A stretch of 64,000 bases of DNA from Kappaphycus alvarezii (GCA_002205965.3 NADL03000609.1:310001-374000); one strand, 5' to 3'. Shown: positions 11,660 to 24,500, numbered from the stretch's first letter. Translations and numbers: made by a program. Notes: generated by a model from the sequence alone, not told the origin.

Positions 11660-13025
11660 CATCGGTGCTCGCGACAGGATAGCTTCAGCGATGGAGGACC
11701 AGAGGGTGCAACTCAGTCGCTGGTAGATACGGCGGCGGATAACGCCAACTGTCGAGTGACACTTGGACGCGATCCGCGGAACTAACTCCTCGATAAATGC
11801 AATAGTTCCAGGGGAAGGGGCACCTAGGGAATCAAACGCCAGAGGTCGAAACGTGAAGTTCGGCGTGTAAGGCGCAGAAGATGGGCCAGTTGAGGAGCGG
11901 GGAGGCGTCGGGCGATGTTGCGTTCCAGGGTTGTAACCTTGTCGCGGGCCGCCAGTTCAGCAGCGCCTCCGGCAACCTGGGTCGCCTTGGTGCGAACTGC
12001 GGCCTTGAACGGTGAGACGACAGGATGTCACAGGCAATGGGGCGCAACGTTGTGCCTTCCGGGGTTGGGTGGTTGTACAAGGATATCGGCGGGCCGGAGC
12101 TCAGTGCCCGGGACGAGGAACGGAACCTCTTGCCGAGTATCCAGACCCGCGGCGCGGGTAACGTGCGTCGCAATCGCATTACATAGCGAGTTGTGGCGGT
12201 GACGACGGCCGAAACCAGGGCAGCAGAGGTCGGCGGCGTGATCCCCGAGGGTGTCCAAGGGGTGGTCACAGTGGTGGCAGTTGAGGGCCATGGAGTCATC
12301 ATACACTGGCAGTCCGAGGTGACGGCGGAGCATGGTCTGCCAGTGTGTAGTGTGGACCTTCGTAGCTGCCGTGGGGTGAGCGAAGAGAAACGCCGCAGCG
12401 GGGCTGCGGAACGCTAAGCCACGGATGCGATGTCGAATGTCGGCGTCGCTATGGGCGGTCGGGTTTGGGGCATTCGCCCAGGAGTCGTCGTGCCAATGTA
12501 CTCTTGCCCGCGCCTCTTGCTGCACCCGTTTGAGAAGGGTTAGAGTGTTGGTGGGTGAAGCAGCTAGAGTTGGAGGGTCAAGGGTGGAAAGGTCGACTAT
12601 CCGGGGATGGAGAGGGCGAAACGGCGGAGAGAAGGCCCAGCCTGACGGAGGAGGAAGGACCGGTCGCCGCGGTAGCGGCCAGAAGCAAGTGCACAAGCAC
12701 GCGGCGTGGCGTATGCGGAAGTTCGCTGCCGTGCGGGCGCAGCATCAATGATGCTGGCGGCGGCAGCGCCGTGGAGGCACGAGGCGATGCTTTCGAAGCC
12801 CTGACCTCCGAGGTGCATGGGGAGGCACACTTGGTCCCAGGCTCGGTCCGTGAGAGCTATGCCGTGTAACTTTTCATATGATGACCGTTGTAGATCATCA
12901 AATTCTTCTGCGGCGGACTCTGCTAAGCGCGGATCTGAGAGCTTGAATGCATGCGATAGGAGGCATGCAGAGGCACAGATCCGGTGCATGTGGAACCAGT
13001 TTTTCAAGCTGTCTGGATCCCGCAT
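11660..13025 (-). mobile_element. RLE-type non-LTR retrotransposon, 5'-truncated copy
   Basis: About 450 codons of the region after the reverse transcriptase survive in broken frames. Read on the minus strand, there is first a helical segment with CLPMHLGGQGFESI at about 12,850. Next comes IRGLAFRSPAAAF at about 12,400 and RRHLGLPVYDDS. The zinc-binding pattern follows: CHHCDHPLDTLGDHAADLCC then RRHRHN. The nuclease block is RPADILVQ at about 12,090 and, across a frame change, a DITVVSPFKA-like strand near 12,015. It ends with the RPLAFDSLGAPS block at about 11,820. This architecture, Cys/His motif then RPD...DVTV, resembles the restriction-like endonuclease of R2/CRE-type elements. The reverse transcriptase itself is missing. 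Confidence 0.75.
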
Positions 13026-13221
13026 TTAGACAGTGGAATTCTCTTCTAGTCCCCCCCTTTGTCCTTGTTGGAGTGGGTGATGGTTAAGCCGTCGCCTGGA
13101 GATGTTCAGTCTTCTAGCTAGTGTAACCACTATACCTGTACGGTTCAGGTTTTTGAACACATTAAAAGATTCCCCCCCCACTGTACTGTACAGTACATAT
13201 TAGAGTAGTTGCGCCAACGAG

Positions 13222-13990
13222 GTGGGTCCTTTGACATGTGTGCAGCAGGAGGTGCTGGCCAAGGCACACCGGAATGACGTCTGGGTTCGTTGCCCAAATC
13301 CAAACGATCACACTGTCGCCGCAGTGAGGGACCGGATACGGGGCCTTGCATTCAGCAAAGGCCCTGGCGCCGCATTCCTCCTCACGCATCCCACCACCGA
13401 AAGGGAAGTGTCGGCAGTACACTGGAAGACCATGGTACGTCGCTACCTTGGACTGTCTGTCTACAATGACTCGCTCCTTCCGACCTGTGAGCATTGCAAA
13501 CGACCCATGGACAGGCTAGGAACCACGCAGTAGACCTGTGTCCTTCGGGTTTCGACCGCAAACACCGCCATGACTCGCAACGCAATGTCATTGCCGGCCG
13601 TATCGCCCGTGCAACCGGCCTGGACCGCCAGTTTGAGGACCTCTCCTGGTACCGGCACCGAGGTAAGACCCGCTGACATCCTCGTCCAGCCACCGCCACC
13701 TCCCGATGGCACTGCGAAGCGCCCCATCGCCTGCAACGTCACCGTCGTATCACCGTTCAAGGCCGACGTACGATCAAGAGCTACCCATGAAGTGGGAGGT
13801 CTGCGTCAGTTGCGCACCGCAACAAGGTCACTGACCTGGAAAGCAAACTGTCGCGTCGACTCCCCCCGCCCGCCGATAACCCCACACAAGCCCCAGTTTC
13901 GATTTCCAACCGCTGGCTTTCAATTCCCTGTATCGCCTTCCTCTGCTACTATCCGATTCATAGATGACCTCCTCCGCGCATCGCGGAAAA
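13222..13990 (+). mobile_element. RLE-type non-LTR retrotransposon fragment, opposite strand
   Basis: A plus-strand copy of the same protein segment: RDRIRGLAFSKGPGAAF, THPTTEREVSAVHWKTM, RRYLGLSVYNDS, then CEHCKRPMDRLG, a CPSGFDRKHRHD histidine block and a PADILVQPP nuclease motif near 13,670. The ACNVTVVSPFKADVR strand follows at about 13,730. It diverges head to head from the minus-strand copy that begins at 13,025. Frame changes occur near 13,530 and 13,670. Confidence 0.72.
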
Positions 13991-14039
13991 ATTACATACA
14001 TCTGTTGGAGTCGTTAGACTGAGAATTCACAGACGAATT

Positions 14040-14145
14040 AGTCACCCGATCTGGTCGTCTCTGGCGAACGTTATCGTGTCCCGCACACTTGTGCATTTTG
14101 CCGACATGGACCACCCGTTTAGCACTTCGCTAGTGTCTATTGGAC
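14040..14145 (-). mobile_element. Short retrotransposon scrap
   Basis: The run tggaccacccgtttagcac at about 14,107 is nearly repeated at 37,529 (tggaccacccggttagcac), where it lies at the 5' edge of another retrotransposon copy. About 40 bp of similarity is visible, so this is probably a scrap of a related element. Confidence 0.35.
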
Positions 14146-14407
14146 CGTTGTCTCATGTAAGGACTACTTTTTAGCACTTCTTTTCCAATACAAAATTTTT
14201 TCACCTCAGCGAATTTCTTGTCCCTTCGCATTAGCTCATGAGTGTCGATGGTCGATCAAAAACAAACTTTTCAAGATTGTTGACCTCGGTTAAGGCTAGA
14301 ACAATTTTCCCTCACCAACGTCGGCTCTTTGCAAGGAGTTGTGAAAACGACTTCATTTTGGAAGGAAATATAGTTCGTATTATCGTAGGGGGTTTCAGAA
14401 ACGAGAG

Positions 14408-14450
14408 CTCATGTACTGTATAGTAAAAATTACTGTACTGTACTGTAACT
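14408..14450. repeat. (ACTGT)n pentanucleotide repeat
   Basis: Two short runs of actgtactgt around an AT-rich spacer, one of the many dispersed copies. Confidence 0.75.
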
Positions 14451-14713
14451 TAACACAAAAAACCTTTTTTGCAGTAAAAATTTCGAGCTTCATAAACATT
14501 TACCTTTCCAAAATGTCACGGAAACTGTCCTCATATGAGGACAGTGTTATGACGGATAGACACTGGCAAAATGTGGTCGGTTCCTGCACTGGACCCCCGA
14601 TACTTATGCAGTAAGGTATGTTTTTGTACATACAGTACCTAATGGCCGATAACTGTTCAAAGCAGCAGGAGTCGGCGTCCAATATGAGGTGAAATACTTA
14701 CTTCCCGGACTGA

Positions 14714-15160
14714 ATGCACGGCTGCCGACATTCTAGTGTACCCGAGAGATCGGAAGAGATCAACATCTTGCCGCCCCTCCCGGTGGCGTACGACGTCACA
14801 GTAACATCGCCATTCCAAGAGGGGTTCATGTCCAATGGAGCGCGTGAGGCGCGCGCCGTTGCCAAAGCAGCGGAAAGACGGAAAAGTAGGGAGCTTGCCA
14901 GCAAAGTAGCAGCCATCCCCGGTGAAGCCCTCCAGGACGATCAAACTGAGATGGAAGTTTGTGCCGCTAGCCTTCGACTCACTCGGATCGCCGTCTGCGA
15001 CGACGTCCAAGGTAACCGACGAATACGCGGCTGCTGTCGCAACCCACAGCGCATGCTCGGCGGGAGGAGTGAAGACTCGGCTTCATCAGCAGCTTAGTTA
15101 TGCAACTTGGTCCACGTGTGCGGCGTCTGTATTATGTCGCGCCCCACAACATGCAGAGTT
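14714..15160 (+). mobile_element. RLE retrotransposon C-terminal fragment
   Basis: The plus strand encodes a DVTVTSPFQEGFMSNGARE strand, an alanine/lysine-rich helix (AREARAVAKAAERRKSRE), and after a frame change the terminal block FVPLAFDSLGSPSA and a LHQQLSYATWSTCA end near 15,115. These are the last third of the nuclease domain and the C-terminus of the retrotransposon protein. The Cys/His part is absent, so it is 5'-truncated. Confidence 0.7.
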
Positions 15161-15279
15161 TAGCCACCCTATAAAACCTAATTGTTTTTAGGTTTGTTAC
15201 AGTGGGGTATTCAAGACTATGCATGTTGCACCTGCATATGTCTGTGGTAAAGTAATTCATACCTAATGTACCCTAGAGC

Positions 15280-15330
15280 TGTATTGTACTGTACTGTACT
15301 GTGTACGACGTGCTACATACAGTACAGTGG
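15280..15330. repeat. (ACTGT)n pentanucleotide repeat
   Basis: A tactgtactgtactgtg run followed by catacagtacagtgg. It directly borders the left end of the Tc1/mariner element, whose first bases (cagtgg) overlap the repeat pattern. Confidence 0.75.
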
Positions 15331-16890
15331 TGGCAAAAAAATTACGACATGCACCATTTCTGGTTGTCAGTAGCTCAATTTTTAAGCAAGGTTGAAAAGA
15401 GTTCCATGACACGTCCCTCAGGGCATGTAGATTACGGCGCAGCTTCTGGTTTTCAAAAAAGAGGACTCAAACCGGAGTTATTCTTCACTGACTCCTGCTC
15501 CCTGGCAAAATCTTTTAAGTACAGTTGATTGTAACAGACATTCTATCGTAGACAAGAAGCCGGAACATAAATCCTAGTAGAGTATCTTGTTGCCGTGCGC
15601 GCGCACGACCTTGACCTAGTGCTTCTGCATGGAATCCACTAACGTTTCGATCGTTTCTGTGCTTATACTCCCCCATGCATCCAGATGCAGTCAGTCAATA
15701 AATCCACGTCCTGAAAGTGGCGCTGAAGGGCATAAAATCTCCGAACTAGGGCACCCCATGTATTCGCTATGGGTTCAGACCCGTAGAATACACAGAAAAT
15801 TCTTAAACTGCAATACTATTGTCCCTCAGCCCTTTTTCGCACAAGAGAAAATGCCTTGGGGCTTCGTCTTGTATGAATGTCCAACGTATCGAAAGATGCT
15901 CTGTGAACGGCAAAATATTATCCTCGAGCGTGCGACAGTACTTCTCGTCATTTTGTTTTGTAGAAAGAAGTACCAGGGGAGACGCTTTTTCCCGCAAAAG
16001 AGCCAATACCGTGACGCTCTGACCACCATTTTGCCTTCTCGAAAACCAGTTCTTCTCTCTCCGTGGGTCATGCCACTTGAACGTAAGACCATCTTGACCG
16101 TCAAGACTGAACCTTTTTCGTCTAATCAGACGATACTGTTCCATTTAGACTGAGGAAACCCATCTTTTACGTTGCCCAAGCGAACCGAAATTTTTTGTGT
16201 GTATCGCGCATTGTCGGAGAGCGTGCAATTCGTTTGAAGCGTAAGTGCGCCGCTGTTTGAAGAACCTTGCGAACCTGCCAAGACTTGACGTTTAGCTGCA
16301 GAGCCTTGACAATACCGGAAAACTCCAGTTCGCCTTTGCATGCTTCACGAGCAATTGTTCCGTTTTCAGCTTCAGAAAGCTTAGAAGACCTCTCGTCCCA
16401 TTTTTACGGTTATAATTAGATTGATCACGAAGAAACGACTCAATTTGCGTCCTAGATCGCCCAAGCTCTCGAGCGATAGCCTTAGTTGACCAACAGCTAG
16501 CCTTTTGGGCAATATTTTCCCTTTCCCGAAGGTGGAAATGTGCAGCTTTGTAGCATGTCTGCGGGGGATAGGGGTTCTTTCGGAAGCCCTCTGTCGCTTT
16601 GGTCTCTTTCTGAGCTCATTTCACGTTTTTGTTTAGCGTATGGCACTAAAAACATTAGCAGTCTGCACTCGAGAATACTTGGAGTGGAAGTGTCCCTTAA
16701 ATTTTTTCCGGGTGAGGGGAATTCCTTGGTCAATCTTTCTGTAAGTAGTAGCCTTTTCTGAAAACTGACTGCATCGCTGTAATCCTTAGTCCTCAAGCGA
16801 CGTTTAGCAAAACTTTTCATCTTTGCATAAAACTGACCAATTAACGACAAAAAGGGGTATATGTCGTAACTGTGTACTACTTACACAGTA
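15325..16890 (-). mobile_element. Tc1/mariner DNA transposon
   Basis: A transposase relic is flanked by imperfect inverted repeats. The left end reads cagtggtggc then TTACGACATGCACC at 15,342. The reverse complement of the right end carries TTACGACATATACCCC ending at 16,869, 16-17 bases from the presumed tip. The left tip is preceded by TA, the target site of this superfamily. The right tip is less certain because it merges into an (ACTGT)-like run. The unit is about 1.56 kb, a normal size. Confidence 0.65.
15540..16505 (-). pseudogene. Tc1/mariner transposase relic
   Basis: The N-terminal helix-turn-helix is visible as KAIARELGRSRTQIESFLRD near 16,450. The DDE core follows: FSLDGQDGLTFKWHDPR contains the first aspartate, WFSRRQNGGQSVTVLALL the middle strand, ILPFTEH and FIQDEAPRH the second aspartate near 15,860. 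A P-x-x-STGLNP-like block near 15,770 represents the third acidic region. The order is that of a DDE_3 transposase. At least three frame changes and in-frame stops break it, so it is unlikely to be active. Confidence 0.75.
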
Positions 16891-19800
16891 CTGTTGCACT
16901 GTAGTTCCACGAAATGTACAAAACTTCCTTGGTTTCCACCATTTAAGAGTGCGATGAATTCATATTCATTACTACTTATTAAAAATATACGTTTATTTCT
17001 GATAAACCTGCTTTCTGGGGAGTGCTTTATAATTATAGGCGGCAGTGTATTGCAGAAGTCTGCAGAATGGTTGAATGCATGGATTGCTTTGGCCAATAAA
17101 ACGAATAATCCGTTTTTTGTTGCAGACATGTACAGATATATTGTTCTGATGTCTTAATCGCTTACAACTGGGTTTAGCTTCTGAAGGCCTTCTGACCACC
17201 ACAGAAAGTCAAAATTTTTTATTCTTAATCTACAAAGGGTCTGTCTCATTACAAAAAACGTATTGGCCTTCTGGTCAACTATGAGAGGAAATGGAAGAAA
17301 CGGAAGCTGTAAATCATAAGGTTCTAACGCGTCACATCATTTCCTTGGATACTGCTGCAGCATTTTCAGTTTCACAGAAGATGTTCTCACTCTTTTGAAT
17401 CTATTGCCTACTTTGGATGACAAGTAATTCGGGACCAGAGAATCTTAAAGCCAAGTTAAGAACATTAGCAAGCGCATTATGGTCGTAATTAACACTCTGT
17501 GAATGACACAACTCTTATTATAAGAACATAATGGCACGTCTCATGGTAGAGTGCGGAAGGGATGATAATAATCTTTTTTTTTTTTTCCTTCCATTTTGGT
17601 TCCTTTCAATTACTCAAATAAGTACTCAAAATATCTAAACACTACCAGTAGGCCGAGAGAAGTAAGAATAGATTCTTCTGGACCCCTCTGTGCGCTAAGT
17701 TCTGGCGATGTTTTCGACTTACGAGGTGTTGGATGAGGTCTTTTTCCACTGCCAGTCGTACACCACGCTCAAACTTGAGCTTATTTGTCCAAACGGTAGG
17801 AACTGATGGGTTCTTCGATCGAATGACGGCGTTTTGTATATAGTTACGGCTTCATGGGCTTCGGACTGATCCTTCTTTGGCGTCCGAAAGTCACAAAACT
17901 GGCAATAGATGGTTGAAGTTTTCTTTTTGCGCTTGTACCTCTTCGTTGCTTGTTTTGACTAACCTGCAGGGCTGTCAAGCAGTTGCGCTTGACGTTGGCG
18001 TCAAGGACGGGACGAGATGGTCACCAAGTAGCCGTCTTGATACGAAGCCTATGGGCTATTTGTCGGTCCAAAGGGATTTAACATTCCCTTAACCTTGCGG
18101 AGACCTCTGCACGTTGTTTCCTAGCGGGAGAAGCTTACAGAACAAAGAAGTCCGTCGTGGCCTCTTTCCGGGGTATCCTAAGCAGCTTCTCCTCGGTCGT
18201 TCGGGACTTGGGGTCGCGGTGGTTTCCTTATCAATCTATCCCAAGAGGTCTGGTACGTAATTTTAGTTCCCTTTTCTTGTCGCTTAAGGTTGTTACTCTG
18301 TCCCTAATTCACGCCTTTTCACCTAATTCCTCTTTGCTGGCCTCTTCGGCCTCGTCATCGATATAACTGCTCCCCGGATACTCTGCCCGGCCCGAGTAGG
18401 TAGATTTCGTTCTATTTGACTTCCTCTGCCCTCCTATTCTTGGTTTGTCTTTGCTTTGGCCGATTAAAGAGTCGATTAGGGCGTCCATTTGTTCAGGGGA
18501 TTGGCTTGAAGCTGTGGAGGGTGCCTTGTGTGCGACGGGGCTTTTTTCCTGGCGAAGGCTGCTAGGAAGTAGTGGCTAAGAGGCGGAGAACGACGATGAC
18601 AGGGGCCAGCAGAATTTACCCTCTTCATTCATTTCCACTCCTCGCTTTCCTCTCTTTTACCTCTTTTCCTCCTCTTTATCCTTACTCTTCTTTCCTTTTT
18701 CACATCTTTTACGCCACTAGGAACATACCCAACGTTCCCTCACTTATCTGAGCACTTCTTGTGGTACAAGAAGTGTTGCGCTCTCTTTAAAGAGGAAGTT
18801 TAGCGAATTAAACTATCAACTATCGCCAGACGACGCCCTTGCAAAAGCAAAGCGACGATGCCAGACCAAGAGCACTAAGCGGGTAAAGAAAGTCAAAGTA
18901 GAGGTTGGTAGTTGCGGTGTTATAAGTTTGCTTGGGTTGGACTTTTTGGGTCTGGGTCTCTTTTTTATGGTGATTGTTCTCTGGGGGCGAAGATCGAAGC
19001 TGGACAGTACCGCATCGCTAACATAAACGATGCAAATAATCTTATATCACTCCAGATACTTTTGAAAGCTAATATTTCGGTTGAAAACAGCCTCTACAGT
19101 ACCAACGACTATTTTTCTTTCCATCGCTATTAATGTGGTGGGATAGGATATTAGTGGCTCTGGTGTGTCCGTACAGTACAAAAAGATGGCAAGCCACTAA
19201 TTTGAAAATCTCCGATTTATGGTAGCAGCCTGGCGGCTCCTTATTTCCCGTTCAACAGGACCTAGTGATTAAGATGGGAATAGCTGCATCAAGCCTGTGA
19301 AGAGACCTCAAGAAATCCTCACCAGATTTGCGACACCGTATTTTTGGCGTTGGATCTTTCCAGCACCAAATGCCAAATCAGAATTTATTACAGGGGCAAT
19401 GGCAGCAGTGACTATGAAATTTAGTGTATTTATAGAGAGAAAAGTACGCAATACATTCGTGGAACCAGTAGTTGACGTTGAAAAAACTTTAATAACTTTG
19501 ACTGGTGACGGTTTTATGTCCTGTATGCTGAGCGAATTATTGTTACATCAGCGATAGAGAAACAGAACTCTAGCGCCGTCTCATAGCACCCTGAGCCTGA
19601 TGCAAGGGCATCAAGAAGCTCTTAAAACTCTTGCAGCCTACAAATTGGGCTTTATAACTATCAAACGAGCAGAGCACCACCGCGAAGGGATCTGTACTCT
19701 ATACACAGACTCAATTACGGGAATATTCACACTAACAGAAACGCTTGAGCCGATAGGGATTATCCCTACGAAAAGGAGACGGAAAAAACCGGGACGGTAT

Positions 19801-21295
19801 TAAAGGAGTAGTGGAGACGATTTTCAGGGTTTCAGAAAGTGCAGGGCAAAAAGTCAATGGATTGTAGCTATATTTCCCCAGGAATTAAAAACCCGCCCCT
19901 TTTATAGCCAGCACTGAAGTTCTAGTGCATCACATGTATATTCTAGCTTTCTTAGTAAGAATTATAGCAGTAACTAGTAAAATGGCATTGATAAGGCGTA
20001 ACCACTGAGCGAATTAACATAAAGACCTGTAGCGTACCTATACGTCAAATAAATTGGTTACTCATAGATAAAAAGAACAAGCATAGAATTCCGTAGGAAA
20101 ACACCAATTCATAGAGCAAGTCACCTATTCAAGTTCTCCGTTACACCAATATGTAAAAGAGAACTTGAATAACAACAGCGAACAAGTCTATATTTCACAA
20201 TGATATAACAGAGACATTTTTACACCCACTCTGCTCTATGCAATATACGAAGGAATTAAGAAACGTAAAAACAAAACAAAAGCGACGAGAACCTACCAAA
20301 CGCACCTTAAGACCACCACAGATTCCGTAGCTTCATCACCAACACATAATACAGGACAAAGCATCATAAATTACGACACAAAAGCGGATCTTCGCCGACA
20401 TCGAGCAGTAATCCGGAGATGCATACCGGAGTTAATAATTTCTGCCCTTCTAGCCCAGTTTTAAGTAGATCAAGACAATCAAGCCTTTACTATGGAAATT
20501 AACTTTGTTGAAAAAACTCATGTAATTATACTCAAGCCTGAAAGACACTCTCTATTCTGTCCCAGCTCCGTTGATTTCTCGCTGTAAATTTGCAAAAGAC
20601 TGATTCAGAGGCATAAAACTGTAAGGGAAAAGAGTCCAAAGTGTTTCGACTTATCCCGTTAACGATCGACAACAACTCCTAGACTAAAAAAAAACTTTAT
20701 TCCTCATTCATCACTGGACTCGATGCTAAAGTCTTTCAATGAGTACCTTGCAGAAGTAAAGTCTCTGTCTCACTGCCAGGAACTGAAAGTTCAGGCTTAA
20801 TGCAAAACAACCCACCAAAAACACTTTCTTCATGAAAAACTAGATTATTAATTGAAAATATAATCAACTTGTTTCATGTCTTAATGAACCCTTAGGAATA
20901 TGAAATCGAAAATTGTGTAGTGCCGGGGTGACACCATTTCCATTGTTCCGAATGCAGAGATCCAAGCTCCGAGATTTTCTCATTTTTCGTTTGCCCGGGC
21001 CTACACCCCTGGGCGCACTATTCAGTTCATCTGAGCACCACTGACAGGTATGATTTACTCTGGGACTATTGTACTAGCTGTACTGTAATGGTAATACGTT
21101 AATGTCAAGCTACCTTGATTGCTGTGCTTTTGGACCCGGCGTGTGGCGTTCCACCAGAAACGTACCCGTCCAAGTGGACGCCCCACTTGCTGAGTAACTG
21201 ATTTTCCTTTATTGTTCCTTTTTTTTAGTCTGCCGTTAATTTCCGCTTCATTAGGGCACGTTTTCCGTTACAACTCTATATTACTTAGACTACCC
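16891..21295. other. AT-rich desert with no recognisable gene
   Basis: Frames rarely exceed 85 codons and none carries a motif I recognise. Protein-like but unidentified plus-strand frames lie at 19,297-19,557 and 19,600-19,803. A T-rich run sits at 17,573-17,587. A small hairpin (agcacttcttg..caagaagtgt) occurs near 18,750-18,776. From 18,610 to 18,720 the plus strand is strongly pyrimidine-rich. The stretch probably consists of decayed repeats. Confidence 0.5.
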
Positions 21296-21299
21296 TACC

Positions 21300-21545
21300 C
21301 TAAGGGCCCGTACAGTAAAACCACATTTACTGGCGCTAATCTCGAACTCCCGACCTTCGGACTCATCGCCATTCTCAGGCACGCACTTGATCCTCCGACA
21401 CTGGTCACCCCCTTTGAGCGCCCCAGTTTCGCGCTAACTCCACTTTACGGCATCTCTAGCCGCAACCCGGAAACCATAATTTACAGTGGCAGATTCCCAT
21501 AATTTCGCGCGTACGCTCTACCACCCTAGCTACCTATCCCCTTTG
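21300..21545 (-). repeat. tRNA-derived SINE-like element
   Basis: The minus strand starts with a tRNA-like head, ggggataggtagctaggg then tggtagagcg (about 21,510-21,542), which fits an internal RNA polymerase III box A. Further along, a 91-nt segment begins ggcgct and ends agcgcc (a perfect 6-bp closing stem). It contains a second box A-like run (tgaccagtgtcggagg) and a box B-like gagttcgagat before the closing stem. The 91-nt length suits a class II (Leu/Ser-type) tRNA. The cloverleaf is degenerate, so I read this as a tRNA-derived repeat, not a functional tRNA. Confidence 0.45.
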
Positions 21546-24500
21546 ATGTGTTGTTGTTGCTATTTCTTTGCTCGCGCTTGTCGCAGTTCCGAATCGTCCA
21601 CAGACGTTGCCTTCTCCGAACTTGGTGTTACCACAGACTGCGTCGCCTTCTAGCACTTCATCCAGTAGCTTAACACTATAAACTGCAAATAAATTTCCTA
21701 AAAGTGCCCACCAATTAGATTAAAGATGTTTTTGCAGTCATGGCACATTTATTCTTTCAACTCCAAAATTTAATGAAAGTAATGACAGTCAATTTGATTT
21801 TCATGGCATTCTAAGACGTTCAACCTACGATTTCTTTTAAACACAACATAACAATATTGATCAAATTTTGCGAGAAAAAATCCAAAAAGCCACCAGATTG
21901 TGCATTACTCCTTGCGGGTTTAAAATTAGCTGTTACATTTGCGCAATTCTTTCAATAGTATTACCAATAATTTACCGGTAAAATTAAGTTCCGAAGAACT
22001 GGAATAACTTTCTATTAAACGAATCTATTTTTCTCTAAATTTTTCTATAGTTGATCTTGAAACATGCACTGGAGCAATTTTTTCCGAAATACCCGAGCAA
22101 GGGGATTGAAATCATCTTTCGACGGCATAAAGTACTCTTTTAATATCTTAAAATAGCTAGTAGAGTTGAAGTGGCCAGAATATTACACTAAATTAGTCTT
22201 TTTGTGGGAAAAAAACAAGCCCAAGGCATTATCCCGTTTATCCCATTTTGGTACATCTATAGAATTCAGTCTCTTTTCCTCAAATCTTTCCATTGGTGTT
22301 ATAAAAAGCCCGATCTCTCGCAGTTAAAATGTTTCTTTTCAGTGAAGAGAACATATATCCAACCATGGTGACCCATTTGAGCATGTTTTCGAGACTATTT
22401 GTAGCCTTCTATCGACTGGATGGCATGGTAAAAATTATGGTACCTTAAACAGACGCTCCTAGTAATGTATGAATGCGTTCAACTGACTGAGATCGGAATC
22501 TGAAGTGCGTTAGAGGACCCAGTAGAGCTCAGTAACTGATTTAGTTCTTCTCTCGAGATCCTTCTTTCGTCCGTAACGATTCGCGACGGTTATCGCGTAG
22601 GACATCAGGGTCAAGAACAGAGTTTTTGATTACTTTTCCCGACTTTTTCAGTTGGCGATCAATGTCGAAAATGTTTTTACCGGATCTCTGCGACGTTGTT
22701 GCTCGCGGACGCTAGGCAGAAATTGGTTTGATGATGGAATTATTTGATAACGCCTTTCAAGGGATATTTTATTGCTAAAATATAGTGCAGGATTCTTGGT
22801 TTAATGAATATACCAAGGATGAAAAGATCAAGTGCTACTAGAGGATTGGAAAAAATATTGCAAAGAAAAAAGGTACTTTTATATAAAAGAAAAGAATAAA
22901 ACAATATTGAGAAGCGCAACTTTCTTTGGGCAAAAGAAAAAGTAAATTATATAGAGAAGCAAAAGGAGGGTTAGTTTTGTGCGTAAATATATCGCTTGGC
23001 AGAACTGTTACCCAAATTCACCTTTGAATTTATTTCAGCCAATTTCCAAACCACGAATAATGTAGGAACTATTGAAAACTTTTTACAACCAGCATTTCCG
23101 TTACAAGAATTGATCTCATCTTTTCCTCTAATCCCTCAGAGTTCTATCTTACTGTGGCTGTTTTGAACCTTTTCATAATTTAGTTATATTCTATCAGCCA
23201 TCTATTTGTAGCACTTCATTTGGTTCTGTTTTCAATTTTTTTCAAATCCCACAAGTAATTTTCACATGTCTAAATTTTATTACTTATCAAATCTTGATAC
23301 GCTGCTGCACAGAGTGAATTGAATTTAAAAAGCGAATAAACTCAAGCAACGCCTCTTGAAAATTTACTCCAGTAAAAATATCTGATGTATTTAATTGCCT
23401 GAATAAATCTGATCAAGGGGGTCAATGGGGCCGGTTAACTGCGAGTGTTATAAATATTATGAGTTCTATGAACTTGCATTCACACCATATGTCATTATAT
23501 AAAACACAAGTAAAAAGCGTATCCACCAACAAGAAAGTTGCAGGTAGCCTAGTCAACAAGCTAGCGGTGTTGAAGGTGATCATCAACACGGCGGTTTATT
23601 AAGAGAGAATTGCCCTCACCCTTTAATATTGGTACAAGTCTCTGCTTACACCATCACAATCCACCTCCTTGATTTGAGAGAACACTCCTAGGTGGGAATC
23701 GCGAGCGCGTTTAGGTGGGAACGGAGGAGACCCTGTTCTTGTCGGGAAGTCTAGCTAGGACCCTTGGTATTTTCGGATCAAGTGAAGTTCTTTTCGACTC
23801 AAGGAATTCTTCAAGTTCAAAAAATTATCTTGAATATTTATTCATAAGTCATGGTGTCTATGTCAAAGCCGAGAAATGATCTCCTTCAGCATCATGGTTG
23901 GAATATGTTTTCGAATTTTTCTACTCTAGTACATGTTTTAAGAAGAAATACGAAGCTAAAAGAGTCCGCAGGAATCATATGTTCACTACCTAAAACTGAT
24001 CGTGTTAATCTCCTAGATTTGTACGGGGACCAAGCAAATGGTTTACATGAATGATTATCATCGGTTTGAAAGAAAATTAAGCCGTATTATAATAAAATAT
24101 TCTGATTTTGAGTGCAATGTGGATCTGAATACATCTGAGGACAAAATATGTTCGCATGAAGTCTCTTAAATAGTGACGAAATATCTTTACTATATCTCCA
24201 ATTTGTCAATGGCCTTCTTTATACTGATAATTAATGCTTCATGCTTTTCTTGAAAGATTCCTCCTCTATTTGAGCGCTCTCAAATACATGGCATGCAGAT
24301 CAAGTATTTATTATGAAATTGAAGCAACACTTGCGTGCGTTGATGTATATTTTGCAGAAGCAAGTGTTTCTGAAAAACATTAGTAAATGTGAGATGAATT
24401 TTGGACGATTTATCTCTAATCATTTTTCCGCAAGATCGATCAAAATTCGGCAACAAATAATTACCAGTAATTATAAAGCACCTGTTGAAACGTTTTCCTC

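Noticed and set aside
21300..21400. Functional tRNA-Leu
   Set aside because: The closing stem and boxes are present but the anticodon and T stems do not pair well, so a tRNA-derived repeat is more likely.
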